A stretch of 64,000 bases of DNA, from contig NZ_VLKJ01000004.1 of NCBI RefSeq assembly GCF_007830315.1, positions 124,001 through 188,000 on the forward strand, written 5' to 3'. Each line of letters begins with the position of its first letter. The first letter of the stretch is position 1. The DNA comes from Novosphingobium taihuense. GTDB taxonomy: Bacteria; Pseudomonadota; Alphaproteobacteria; Sphingomonadales; Sphingomonadaceae. The notes beneath the pieces are model-generated. The model saw only the letters and a program-made list of their open reading frames with translations, was not told where the DNA came from and ran no database searches. Shown here piece by piece: positions 18,885 to 27,623 of the stretch. A program made the translations under genes and the position numbers.

Positions 18885-20477
18885 TCAAGCTCCTGCTGGG
18901 GATGTCTTTTCGAGGGATGTGGCGGCGAGGATGGGATTGCCGCCGAACTTGTCGCGCAATTCGCGCTTGAGGACCTTGCCGATCGGGCTGCGGGGGAGTT
19001 CGTCCACCACCTCGATCGCGGAAATGCGCTGCGTCTTGCCGAGGCGGCTGTTGGCTTCGGCGAGAACGGCTTGCGGGTCGGCCGAGGGATTGGCGAGCAC
19101 GACGACGGCCAGCGGGGTTTCACCCCAGGCATCGGAGGGCACGCCGACGACGGCAGCCTCCTTCACTGCACTCTGACGGGTCAGCTCTGCCTCAAGGTCG
19201 CTCGGGTAGATGTTGAACCCGCCGGAGATGATCATGTCCTTGGCGCGGTCCATCAGGATCAGGAAGCCGTCCTCGTCGAACTTGCCGACATCGCCGTGGC
19301 GAATGTAGCGGCGTCCTTCGGCATCGTACCACTCGACCTGGCGGGTCTGGTCGGCCTTGTTATGATAGCCGTTCATCATGATCGGCGAATGGCCGACTAT
19401 TTCGCCCACTTCGCCCTGCGGCAGTTCGTTGCCATCGTCATCGATGATCTTGATCACGTGGCCGGGGGAGGGCTGGCCAACTGTGTGCAGCTTGTCGGGG
19501 TACACGTGTGCCAGCAGGATCGCCGTCGCGCCGCCCTCGGTCATGCCATAGCCATCGGTCAGGCCACCCGGCCAGCGCTTGAGCACATCGGCTTTCAACC
19601 AAGCCGGAAAGGGCGCGGAGGTGCAGGACTTGAGCTTGTAGGATGACAGGTCGAAGCGGTCGAAGTCCGGCACTTCCATGATCCGTCGGTACTGCACCGG
19701 CACCAGCATGGCGTGCGTCACCCTCTCGCGCTCGGACAACTGCAGGAACGTCCGCGCATCGAACTTGCGCATCAGCACGACCTTGCCGCCTGCGGTGAGC
19801 GCGGGAAGGAAGCTGACCAGCGTGGTGTTGGAATAGAGCGGAGTTGAACAGATCACCGCCGTATCGTCACCATAACCGCCGGGGATGGTGCGGCGTGCAT
19901 ATTCGTGGCGCATCTTGTGGCTCTGCACGATGCCCTTTGGCGCTCCGGTGGTGCCGGAGGAGTAGATGATGTTGAAGGGGTCGCCGGGGGCGGGGGTGCG
20001 CTCCTCGGGCGTTGCGCCTTTCTCCGCCATCCATTCGCTGAACGGGGTGCCGGCGTCGCTGTCGTCGAGAGCGATGCGCTTGACCTTGGCGGGCAGGTTC
20101 AATCCGGCGAGCCTGTCCGATATCTCCTTGTCCAGCAGCAGCACACGACTGCCGCTGTCCTCAAGCATGGCGATGATCGTTTCCGGCGTCGCGGTGGACG
20201 TTAGCGGCGCCGCCACTGCGCCTGCCCGGATCGCGCCGAGGAAGGCGAGGCCCGTGGTCACCGCGTTCATTGCCGCGATGGCGACGGGCTCGTCTTTCTG
20301 CACGCCCTCGCGCTGGAGGGCAGTGGCGATGCGGTCGAGCAGGGCGTCCATTTCCGCCCAGCCGATGGAGTGGGTCTCGTCAGCCAGCGCCACCGTGTCG
20401 CCCCGCCTTACGGCATGGGCGCGCAGTATGTCGCTCTGTGGCGTGAATTCGCTATCGACGATATCCTCGATCCGCAT
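18885..20477 (-). CDS. Acyl-CoA synthetase (AMP-forming, ANL superfamily)
   Basis: A 530-residue ANL enzyme that activates a carboxylic acid to its CoA ester through an acyl-adenylate. The phosphate-binding loop YSSGTTGAPKG is at 172-182. It also has GYGMTEGG, the D-motif HGDVGKFDEDGF, the hinge RAKDMIISGGFNIYPSDLE, and the C-terminal catalytic Lys in PIGKVLKREL. The ATG at 20477 is chosen over a TTG at 20495. The substrate (fatty, branched or aromatic acid) cannot be told from the sequence. Confidence 0.92.
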   Translation of the reverse strand: MRIEDIVDSEFTPQSDILRAHAVRRGDTVALADETHSIGWAEMDALLDRIATALQREGVQKDEPVAIAAMNAVTTGLAFLGAIRAGAVAAPLTSTATPETIIAMLEDSGSRVLLLDKEISDRLAGLNLPAKVKRIALDDSDAGTPFSEWMAEKGATPEERTPAPGDPFNIIYSSGTTGAPKGIVQSHKMRHEYARRTIPGGYGDDTAVICSTPLYSNTTLVSFLPALTAGGKVVLMRKFDARTFLQLSERERVTHAMLVPVQYRRIMEVPDFDRFDLSSYKLKSCTSAPFPAWLKADVLKRWPGGLTDGYGMTEGGATAILLAHVYPDKLHTVGQPSPGHVIKIIDDDGNELPQGEVGEIVGHSPIMMNGYHNKADQTRQVEWYDAEGRRYIRHGDVGKFDEDGFLILMDRAKDMIISGGFNIYPSDLEAELTRQSAVKEAAVVGVPSDAWGETPLAVVVLANPSADPQAVLAEANSRLGKTQRISAIEVVDELPRSPIGKVLKRELRDKFGGNPILAATSLEKTSPAGA

Positions 20478-20505
20478 CGCCTCTATTTCCCTCAAGTGCC
20501 TCCCG

Positions 20506-21765
20506 TCAGGCGTTGAACTTCTCGCCTGCAGCAGCCTTGCGCTCCAGCAGAGGTGCGACTGGAAGGCCGTGCTTCTTCAGGCCCGCAACAACGGTCTCGA
20601 GCCCGATATGATCGGCCCAGAACATCGGGCCGCCGGTCCATGCCGGCCAACCGTAGCCGTTGAGCCACACCGTATCGATGTCGCTCGCGCGCTGCGAAAT
20701 GCCTTCCTCAAGGATCAGGGCACCCTCGCTGATCATGGGGTAAAGCAGGCGTTCGCGGATTTCGTCCTTGCCGATTTCACGCTGCGGTTTGCCTTCCTTG
20801 GCGGCGAAGTCGGCGATCAGCGTCTTTACTTCATCAGACGGCGTGCGCTGGCGGTTGTCGTCGTAGTCGTAGAAGCCCTTCTTGGTCTTCTGGCCCCAGC
20901 GACCGACCGCGCAAAGAGCATCGCGCAGCGTCTCGATGCGGTTGGGATCGCGGTGCCAGCCGATGTCCACGCCCGCAAGGTCTGCCATCTGCCACGGCCC
21001 CATCGGAAAGCCGAATTCGAGCAGCGCCTCGTCCACGTCCCAGTAATTAGCGCCTTCCATGATGAGCGCATGTGCCTGCGCCTGGCGAGGGCTGAGCATG
21101 CGGTTGCCGATGAAGCCGTCGCACACGCCCGAGACCACAGGCACCTTCCCGATCTTCACCGAAAGCGCCATCACAGTCGCCAGTTGCGCCTTGCCGGTGG
21201 CCTTGCCTCGTACAACTTCAAGCAGCTTCATCACGTTGGCGGGCGAGAAGAAGTGCATCCCCAGCACTGATTCCGGCCGCGAGGTGACACTGGCGATTTC
21301 GTCGATGTCCAGATAGCTGGTGTTCGAAGCCAGGATCGCCCCCGGCTTGGCCACCTTGTCGAGCCGCCCGAACACGTCCTTCTTGACGTCCATGCTCTCG
21401 TAAACCGCCTCGATCACCAGATCGGCCCCGGCGAGGGCGCCAAAGTCCAGCGTCGGTGTCAGTCGCGCCATCGCGGCCTGCGCATCCGCTGCTTCCATCT
21501 TGCCGCGCTTGACGGTGTTCTCATAGTTCCTGCCCATCGTCGCCACGCCACGATCGAGAGCTTCCTGCGTCATTTCGACGATAGTCACAGGAATGCCCGC
21601 GGTCAGGAAGTTCATGGTGATCCCGCCGCCCATCGTGCCGGCACCGATCACGCCGACGCTCTTGATGGGAAGCAACTGCGTGTCAGCCGGGATGTCGTCG
21701 ATGGTTGCCGCCAGCTTGCGGGCAGCGTCGATGTGGTCTTTTGCACCGGAAATGGGGTCGGACAT
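20506..21765 (-). CDS. 3-hydroxyacyl-CoA dehydrogenase, stand-alone
   Basis: A 419-residue protein with the NAD-binding motif [11 protein letters not shown] (39-49), the catalytic region [16 protein letters not shown] with its His, and two C-terminal dimerisation domains ending about 410. It corresponds to the C-terminal half of FadB-type multifunctional enzymes without the crotonase part. It oxidises 3-hydroxyacyl-CoA to the 3-keto form for the thiolase two genes downstream. Confidence 0.92.
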   Translation of the reverse strand: MSDPISGAKDHIDAARKLAATIDDIPADTQLLPIKSVGVIGAGTMGGGITMNFLTAGIPVTIVEMTQEALDRGVATMGRNYENTVKRGKMEAADAQAAMARLTPTLDFGALAGADLVIEAVYESMDVKKDVFGRLDKVAKPGAILASNTSYLDIDEIASVTSRPESVLGMHFFSPANVMKLLEVVRGKATGKAQLATVMALSVKIGKVPVVSGVCDGFIGNRMLSPRQAQAHALIMEGANYWDVDEALLEFGFPMGPWQMADLAGVDIGWHRDPNRIETLRDALCAVGRWGQKTKKGFYDYDDNRQRTPSDEVKTLIADFAAKEGKPQREIGKDEIRERLLYPMISEGALILEEGISQRASDIDTVWLNGYGWPAWTGGPMFWADHIGLETVVAGLKKHGLPVAPLLERKAAAGEKFNA

Positions 21766-21787
21766 GGCTGTTCTCCTGCTAAGATTA

Positions 21788-23020
21788 TCAGGCGCGACTG
21801 GTGGCCAGCGCGCTGTAGATCAGCGTCTTCAATTGACGCCGGATGGGATAGATGAACGAGGGGTAGAGCTGGGTCATGAAGACCATGTGCAGCTTCTCCA
21901 CCGGGTCCACGAAAAACGCGGTCGAGAAGATGCCGCCCCAGTAGAACTCGCCGGCAGAGCCAGGCACCAGCGCCCGCGCCGGATCAATCGTCATGCCGAA
22001 GCCCAGGCCAAAGCCCGCGCCGGCATTGTAAGCCTCGCTGAACAATGCCTTGGACACCTGAGTCAGGTCAGCGCCGCCGGGGAGGTGGTTTGCCGTCATC
22101 AGTTGCAGCGTCTTTGGGGAAAGGATGCGCCTACCGTCGGCTGCGCCGCCATTCACCAGCATCCGGCAGAACCTGTGATAGTCCGCTGTGGTCGAAAGCA
22201 AGCCGCCGCCGCCGCTTTCAAAGCGCGGGACCCGGCGCGTGCCGGACTTCTCGGCAGGATCGAACAGCTGCGGCGGTTGCCCCGCCTGATAGGTCCAGGC
22301 ATCGGCCAGACGGTGCGCCTTGTCATCCGGGCAATGGAAGCCGGTGTCGACCATGCCCAGCGGATCGAAAATGCGGGTCTTGAGAAACTCGCCAAGGCTC
22401 ATCCCTGAAACTCGCGCCACGACCACGCCCAGCACGTCGGTGCCGACAGAATAGTTCCACGCTTCGCCCGGTGCGAACTCGAGCGGGAGCTTGGCCAGTT
22501 CTTCGATGAAATGGTCATTGCCGGGCAGGCTGGCATGGCCGTCCAGCCTGCTCTTGCGGTAGGCGGCGTCCACGTTGGTGCGGTTCTGGATGCCGTAGGT
22601 CAGGCCAGACTGGTGCGTGATCAGGTCCACCATGCGCATCACCGGGGCAGGGCGCGCAGGGAAGAAGTCCACCTCGCCCCCACCGCCTGCATAGACACCG
22701 AGGTTGGCAAACTCCGGGATGACCTTTGTCACCGGATCGTCCAGCGCGATCTTGCCTTCCTCGACCAGCATCATGAACGCCACCGAAGTCAGGGGCTTGG
22801 TCATCGAGGCGATGCGGCAGATCGTGTCCACCGTCATCGGCGTCCCGTCCTCGCGCGCACGGCCTGCGGTGTGGCGATAGACCGCCTCGCCATCACGCGC
22901 GACCAGCACATCGATGCCGGGCAGTCTGCCGCTTGCTATGTAGTGTTCGTCGAGAAAGGCCCCGATCCGGCCCAATCGGTCAGATTCGAACCCCAGCGTC
23001 TGCGCGTCGGCCAATTCCAT
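21788..23020 (-). CDS. Serine hydrolase of the beta-lactamase/esterase family
   Basis: A 410-residue class C beta-lactamase-like fold (EstB type). The nucleophile motif is SMTK (Ser72, Lys75) and the Tyr motif is NYS (Tyr190, WNYSVG); such enzymes usually hydrolyse esters rather than beta-lactams. No signal peptide is visible, so it is probably cytoplasmic. The ATG at 23020 has GAGGGGAAG 6 bases upstream. Its place in a fatty-acid-type operon suggests it frees an acid for the acyl-CoA synthetase (inference). Confidence 0.9.
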   Translation of the reverse strand: MELADAQTLGFESDRLGRIGAFLDEHYIASGRLPGIDVLVARDGEAVYRHTAGRAREDGTPMTVDTICRIASMTKPLTSVAFMMLVEEGKIALDDPVTKVIPEFANLGVYAGGGGEVDFFPARPAPVMRMVDLITHQSGLTYGIQNRTNVDAAYRKSRLDGHASLPGNDHFIEELAKLPLEFAPGEAWNYSVGTDVLGVVVARVSGMSLGEFLKTRIFDPLGMVDTGFHCPDDKAHRLADAWTYQAGQPPQLFDPAEKSGTRRVPRFESGGGGLLSTTADYHRFCRMLVNGGAADGRRILSPKTLQLMTANHLPGGADLTQVSKALFSEAYNAGAGFGLGFGMTIDPARALVPGSAGEFYWGGIFSTAFFVDPVEKLHMVFMTQLYPSFIYPIRRQLKTLIYSALATSRA

Positions 23021-23030
23021 ATTCTTCCCC

Positions 23031-23828
23031 TCAGCCAAAGATCGCCACGCTCTGCAGGCCGTGCATTACCTGCACGCCATCGGCATTCCACATCCGCAGG
23101 GTTTCGCTGCTGAACCCATCGCTCATGCGATTTGACGCCGTTTCCAGCAGCCACCAACCATCGCGAGTCTCTGGTGCATCACCCAGCAGCGTGAACGCCC
23201 AGTTGATCGAACTGATCGGCCCACGCCGCTCCATCGCCCGCATTGATCCTGGCGGAAGGGTGTCGCCGATCAGGACGAGTTCTCCGATCGGATCAAGGCC
23301 AGCGCGATCCTTCAGTCTCACCCAGCGTCGCACTACGCCCGGGCGCCGATCGTCCTTGGCCTCGCCGCGCCGCAGTTGGAAATTGTTGACGAAGTGCAGG
23401 CCCTCGGGCGAGTCCAGCTCTTCCATGTCGGTGTAGGGAACGAAGCTCTCGGCGCGTGGCGCTGACACCGTGCCGTTGGACGGGCGGCCACTACCGAAGA
23501 CCCAGGCTGCGCGATGGGCCAGAACGCCGACGCTCGTCATGTCGGTCTGGATGTTGGCCACGCTCTTGCCCTCGCGCAGGCTGGATACCTCGATGTCGAC
23601 GTCGGACCCCACCGGTGCAAGAAAGCTGATCTGGGCCCCCCGCAGTGGCGGCAGGTCAGGCCGGGCCTTGCGTGCCGCCGCATAGGCGAGGAATGACGAG
23701 GCGCCGCCATACATCGTCCGCCCCTGCAGCCAGCCGTCCACGCCGCGCAACGAAAAGGCAGGCCCTTTACCTGCCATCGCGGCCGCCTGTAGTCCGATAG
23801 CCTGTTCGGTGATGCCGCCTGCTTCCAA
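23031..23828 (-). CDS. Acyl-CoA thioesterase-family protein (TesB-like double hotdog)
   Basis: A protein of about 265 residues resembling two-hotdog thioesterases: MYGGASSFLAYAAARKARPDLPPLRGAQISFLAPVGSDVDIEV is the usual TesB/PaaI-like opening, and SINWAFTLLGDAPETRDGWWLLETASNRMSDG the second domain. It is the first gene of the five-gene operon. The likely start is a TTG at 23828 with GGGAG 8 bases upstream; a GTG at 23855 is the alternative. The following gene begins within 11 bases of its stop. Confidence 0.8.
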   Translation of the reverse strand: MEAGGITEQAIGLQAAAMAGKGPAFSLRGVDGWLQGRTMYGGASSFLAYAAARKARPDLPPLRGAQISFLAPVGSDVDIEVSSLREGKSVANIQTDMTSVGVLAHRAAWVFGSGRPSNGTVSAPRAESFVPYTDMEELDSPEGLHFVNNFQLRRGEAKDDRRPGVVRRWVRLKDRAGLDPIGELVLIGDTLPPGSMRAMERRGPISSINWAFTLLGDAPETRDGWWLLETASNRMSDGFSSETLRMWNADGVQVMHGLQSVAIFG

Positions 23829-23976
23829 CGTTCTCTCCCGGTCGCATAGTCTCACGACTCTGTGACAAAAGAGCTAGTGGAAGTTTACGTAAAGGGAAAG
23901 GCCTCCAACACGGCTTCAGGCGGTGACACGGCACTGTTCGGCGCCTGACGCTACGGCAAGCTAGGGTGCTTGAAGC

Positions 23977-24013
23977 AAAAAAATTCGGCCCCGGTGCTCA
24001 TGCCGGGGCCGAA
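23977..24013 (-). terminator. Rho-independent terminator of the MFS transporter gene
   Basis: Read on the minus strand, a perfect 11-bp GC-rich stem (arms 24003-24013 and 23984-23994, 8-base loop) is followed immediately by seven U residues (the A run at 23977-23983). It lies 28 bases beyond the transporter stop. Confidence 0.9.
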
Positions 24014-24041
24014 GATATCAACGTGTCTGAAAGCAGTGATT

Positions 24042-25322
24042 TCAGTGCATGCTCTCGCCACTGGAACGGCGCAGGATCGGGGCCTTTGCGGCACTGGCCG
24101 CGAACACCACCAGCAGCACGTAGCAGGCCAGAGGAACGAGGAACGAGGAAAAGATTCCCGTTGCGTCGGTTACTGCGCCAGCCATCGCAGGAATCAGCGC
24201 ACCACCAATGATGCCGGTGCACAACAGGCCCGACGTCGCCTCTTCGCTGGCCGAGGACCGCTCGAGTGTCAGCGTGAAGATGACCGGGAACATGATCGAG
24301 TTGAACAGGCCAATGGCGAGTGCAATGTAGCCCGCCGACACGCCGCCGACGAGGAACAGGTACGCGCACATTGCGGCTGCAATCGCGGCGAAAAGCGTCA
24401 TGAGTCTCGCGGCGGGGAAACGCGCCAGCAGCACCGTGCCGATCGCGCGACCAACCATCGCGCCACCCCAATAGAACGACACGGCCTTGCCTGCCTGTTC
24501 AAGGCTGACATTCCAGATGCCGGGGTTGTTGAGGTAGAACGCCATCTGCGTTCCAATGGTGACTTCTGCACCAACGTAGATGAAGATCGCAGCCGCACCC
24601 AGCACCGCCCAGCGTGACGAGAACGCCTGCGAAAGCAGCGCGCCGATCCCACCGGTCGGCTGGGCCGGGGGTGCTGCAGCCGAAATGCGCGCGCGATTCA
24701 CGAAGAAGAACGCCAGCAGCACGATCAGCAAGCCGCAGATCCAGAAGTAGGCCCGATCAATCCCGGCTAGTGCCGCTTCGCGCACTTCGGGAGTAAGGGC
24801 AGTGCCTTCTGATACTTCCACGCCCTTGAGGAACAGCGACGCACCGAGCGCCGGGCCGAGAAACGTGCCGAAGGAGTTGAACGTCTGCGAAAGCGTAAGG
24901 CGGAAGTGGCTGCCCTCGGGCTTGCCCAATGCGGCTGCCAGGGGATTGGCTGCAACCTGCAACACGGTAATGCCAGCCGCCAGCATGAACAGGCCGGCAA
25001 GCACCAGCGGATAGGAGGCGATGTTTGCGGCCAGTAGCATGACGAGGCATGCCACGACCATCGTCGCCAGCGCCAGCAGAATGGCGGGAACCGCGCGCAA
25101 GCGACCGATGATTGCAGCTGCGGGGAAGCTCATCACGCCATAGGCGATGAAGAATGCAAAGGCCGAAAGCTGCGCTTCCAGCGTGGTGAGCGTGAAGATG
25201 CCCTTCACTGCCGCGACCAGAGGGTCAATCAGCGAGGTGATGAAGCCCCAGGCAAAAAACAGCACGGTGACCGCGATGAACGCGGCCTTCTGCGAACCTG
25301 ATTGTGCATTGCTGCCTGCCAC
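24042..25322 (-). CDS. Sugar MFS transporter (FucP/GluP-type)
   Basis: A 426-residue major-facilitator protein with 12 predicted membrane helices. The opening FFAWGFITSLIDPLV and the helix-5 motif GITVLQVAANPLAAALG are hallmarks of the fucose/glucose/galactose:H+ symporter family. It starts with GTG (25322), with GAGGAGAGG just upstream. It is monocistronic with its own terminator. Two palindromes in its upstream region suggest control by a LacI-type sugar-responsive repressor, which is not encoded here. Confidence 0.92.
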   Translation of the reverse strand: MAGSNAQSGSQKAAFIAVTVLFFAWGFITSLIDPLVAAVKGIFTLTTLEAQLSAFAFFIAYGVMSFPAAAIIGRLRAVPAILLALATMVVACLVMLLAANIASYPLVLAGLFMLAAGITVLQVAANPLAAALGKPEGSHFRLTLSQTFNSFGTFLGPALGASLFLKGVEVSEGTALTPEVREAALAGIDRAYFWICGLLIVLLAFFFVNRARISAAAPPAQPTGGIGALLSQAFSSRWAVLGAAAIFIYVGAEVTIGTQMAFYLNNPGIWNVSLEQAGKAVSFYWGGAMVGRAIGTVLLARFPAARLMTLFAAIAAAMCAYLFLVGGVSAGYIALAIGLFNSIMFPVIFTLTLERSSASEEATSGLLCTGIIGGALIPAMAGAVTDATGIFSSFLVPLACYVLLVVFAASAAKAPILRRSSGESMH

Positions 25323-25365
25323 GTACCTCTCCTCACCCAGCCATATTTGGCATACGGATTATCTA

Positions 25366-25380
25366 GCTGTCGTTGACAGC
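25366..25380. promoter_or_regulatory. Palindrome in the transporter promoter region
   Basis: GCTGTC-GTT-GACAGC is a perfect 6+3+6 inverted repeat, 43 bases upstream of the transporter start codon. It is a candidate operator. Confidence 0.4.
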
Positions 25381-25408
25381 CTTGTCATGCTCATTGCATA
25401 GCTATTCC

Positions 25409-25424
25409 TGTGAACGTTCTCACA
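25409..25424. promoter_or_regulatory. LacI-type operator candidate upstream of the sugar transporter
   Basis: TGTGAACGTTCTCACA contains the GAACGTTC core with flanking TGTGA and TCACA, the shape of a LacI/GalR-family operator. It lies about 87 bases upstream of the transporter start. Confidence 0.5.
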
Positions 25425-25438
25425 AAAGTGCGATCATT

Positions 25439-26326
25439 TCAACCCGCAGCCATCGCCGGACCCAGTTCTCGCCGGAGCTTCTCGATCAGGCGTTGTACTT
25501 TGGGTAAAAGGTGCCGCCGCTGCGGATAAACCGCCCAAATGGGATCGTCCTCGGGCCGGAACTCCGGCAACACCTCGACCAGCGCTCCTTCGGAAATTGC
25601 TCGGCTGACATAGAAGGCTGGCAACTGGCACAGGCCGATCCCGGCAATCGCCGCGTCGAATACAGCCGTGCCATTGCTACACCTCCAGCGCCCGCGCGGA
25701 CGGATCGCGCGCACTTCTCCGTCGACAAGATAGCGCCACATATCCAGAGTTGCGGGGATGCAGTCATGCGCCTCAAGGTCATCCACGCTGAGTGGCGTGC
25801 CGTGTTTCGCAAGGTACTCCGGTGCGGCACAGGTCACAATCCCGCGCGCTGCAATCTGGGTGCGGATCAGGCGGCTGTCCGGCAGCGTGCCGGTGCGAAT
25901 GGCCAGATCGTACCCTTCCGAAACAAGTTCGACAACGCGGTTGGACAAATCGAGGTCGACCGAGAGCTTGGGGTATTCCTGTACGAAGGCGCGGACAATC
26001 GGTGCGACGAAGCGCTCGCCCAGCGCGGTCGGGCAGGTGATGCGCAAATGGCCCTGCGGCTCGCCCTGCAGATCGAGCATGGCAATGGCCTCGTCCCGCT
26101 CGGCAATAAGGCGGCGGAACTGATCGACCAGCGTGCGCCCGGTATCGGTCAGACTGACGGCGCGTGTGGTGCGATGAAAGAACTGCGCACCTAGGCTGTG
26201 TTCTAGCCGCGCCACAGCTCGGCTGACGTGAGAAGTGGAAGTCCCGAGCCGTTTTGCTGCTGCCACGAATGTCCCCGTATCGGCAACTGCAACAACTTCG
26301 TCGATCCCATCCCAGCGATTGCTCAT
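25439..26326 (-). CDS. LysR-family regulator divergent from frmA
   Basis: A 295-residue LysR-type regulator: N-terminal winged helix-turn-helix (about 6-65, VADTGTFVAAAKRLGTSTSHVSRAVARLE) and a C-terminal effector-binding domain with the usual SEGYDLAIRTG segment. It is transcribed away from the glutathione-dependent formaldehyde dehydrogenase gene, whose start is 99 bases away. Two inverted repeats lie between them. Control of frmA is the expected role; the effector is unknown. Confidence 0.9.
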   Translation of the reverse strand: MSNRWDGIDEVVAVADTGTFVAAAKRLGTSTSHVSRAVARLEHSLGAQFFHRTTRAVSLTDTGRTLVDQFRRLIAERDEAIAMLDLQGEPQGHLRITCPTALGERFVAPIVRAFVQEYPKLSVDLDLSNRVVELVSEGYDLAIRTGTLPDSRLIRTQIAARGIVTCAAPEYLAKHGTPLSVDDLEAHDCIPATLDMWRYLVDGEVRAIRPRGRWRCSNGTAVFDAAIAGIGLCQLPAFYVSRAISEGALVEVLPEFRPEDDPIWAVYPQRRHLLPKVQRLIEKLRRELGPAMAAG

Positions 26327-26342
26327 TGTTCTCGTCTTGCAA

Positions 26343-26374
26343 CAGTGTTTATCATATCGGGCGATTTAACACTG
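26343..26374. promoter_or_regulatory. Long-spaced inverted repeat between lysR and frmA
   Basis: CAGTGTT (26343-26349) and AACACTG (26368-26374) are exact inverted half-sites 18 bases apart. They sit in the shared upstream region of the two divergent genes. Confidence 0.45.
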
Positions 26375-26376
26375 GC

Positions 26377-26392
26377 TTAGCAATTATGCTAA
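26377..26392. promoter_or_regulatory. TTAGCA-N4-TGCTAA palindrome upstream of frmA
   Basis: A perfect 6+4+6 palindrome, overlapping a TATGCT -10-like sequence. Together with the neighbouring repeat at 26343-26374 it is a plausible LysR binding region. Confidence 0.45.
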
Positions 26393-26425
26393 CGGCCTGC
26401 CATTCCAAACGGGAGATGCATTGCC

Positions 26426-27538
26426 ATGAAGACCCGCGCCGCCGTAGCGTTCGCGCCCAAGCAGCCGCTCGAGATCGTCGAACTTGACCTTGAAGGCCCC
26501 AAGGCGGGCGAGGTTCTGGTCGAGATCATGGCCACTGGCGTGTGCCATACCGACGCCTACACGCTCGATGGCTTCGACAGCGAAGGTATCTTCCCCAGCG
26601 TGCTTGGCCATGAAGGCGCAGGTGTGGTGCGCGAAGTCGGTCCCGGTGTCACCTCGGTGAAGCCCGGCGATCATGTGATCCCGCTCTACACACCCGAATG
26701 CCGCCAGTGCAAAAGCTGCCTTTCGGGCAAGACCAACCTGTGCACCGCGATCCGCGCCACTCAGGGACAGGGCCTGATGCCCGATGGCACCAGCCGCTTT
26801 TCCTACAAGGGGCAGACCATCTTCCACTACATGGGCTGCAGCACCTTCTCGAACTTCACCGTCCTGCCAGAAATCGCGGTGGCGAAGATCCGCGAGGACG
26901 CGCCGTTCCAGTCGGCCTGCTACATCGGCTGCGGCGTGACCACTGGCGTCGGCGCCGTGGTAAACACTGCGAAGGTCCAGGTGGGTGACAACGTCGTCGT
27001 CTTCGGTCTCGGCGGCATCGGTCTCAACGTGATCCAAGGCGCGCGCCTTGCCGGGGCCAACAAGATCATTGGCGTCGACATCAATCCCGATCGTGAAGAG
27101 TGGGGTCGCAAGTTCGGCATGACCGACTTCCTCAACTCGAAGGGCATGAGCCGCGAGGACACTGTGGCCAAGATCGTCCAGATGACCGACGGCGGCGCTG
27201 ACTACACCTTCGATGCCACCGGCAACACCGAAGTCATGCGCACTGCGCTCGAAGCCTGCCACCGCGGCTGGGGCACCTCGATCATCATCGGCGTGGCTGA
27301 AGCCGGCAAGGAAATCAGCACCCGCCCGTTCCAGCTCGTGACGGGCCGCAACTGGCGCGGCACTGCGTTCGGCGGCGCCAAGGGCCGCACCGACGTGCCC
27401 AAGATCGTCGACATGTACATGACCGGCAAGATCGAGATCGACCCCATGATCACCCACGTCATGGGCCTCGAGGAAATCAACACAGCGTTCGACCTGATGC
27501 ACGCGGGCAAGTCGATCCGCTCGGTCGTGGTTTTCTGA
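26426..27538 (+). CDS. frmA: S-(hydroxymethyl)glutathione dehydrogenase (class III alcohol dehydrogenase)
   Basis: This zinc enzyme oxidises S-hydroxymethylglutathione, formed from formaldehyde and glutathione, with NAD; it also reduces S-nitrosoglutathione. The 370-residue protein keeps the catalytic zinc ligands Cys40, His62 and Cys169, the structural-zinc cysteines Cys92, 95, 98 and 106, and the [13 protein letters not shown] nucleotide fold. The usual partner, S-formylglutathione hydrolase, is not next to it. A hairpin follows its stop. Confidence 0.96.
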   Translation: MKTRAAVAFAPKQPLEIVELDLEGPKAGEVLVEIMATGVCHTDAYTLDGFDSEGIFPSVLGHEGAGVVREVGPGVTSVKPGDHVIPLYTPECRQCKSCLSGKTNLCTAIRATQGQGLMPDGTSRFSYKGQTIFHYMGCSTFSNFTVLPEIAVAKIREDAPFQSACYIGCGVTTGVGAVVNTAKVQVGDNVVVFGLGGIGLNVIQGARLAGANKIIGVDINPDREEWGRKFGMTDFLNSKGMSREDTVAKIVQMTDGGADYTFDATGNTEVMRTALEACHRGWGTSIIIGVAEAGKEISTRPFQLVTGRNWRGTAFGGAKGRTDVPKIVDMYMTGKIEIDPMITHVMGLEEINTAFDLMHAGKSIRSVVVF

Positions 27539-27549
27539 ACTGATGGTAC

Positions 27550-27582
27550 TCCCGGGATTGTAAAGCGACAGCAATCCCGGGA
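27550..27582 (+). terminator. Hairpin after frmA
   Basis: An exact 11-bp inverted repeat (27550-27560 and 27572-27582) with an 11-base loop lies 11 bases after the frmA stop. There is no U tract, so it may act as a pause, rho-assisted terminator or mRNA-stabilising hairpin. Confidence 0.5.
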
Positions 27583-27623
27583 TGCAGTTGGCCAGATAAC
27601 GATCCGGTGAGAGGCTTCGCGAG

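Noticed and set aside
17805..19646. Long open frame (about 613 codons) opposite thiolase and acyl-CoA synthetase
   Set aside because: It is antisense to two well-supported genes, has no recognisable domain and reflects G+C-rich third positions of the real genes.
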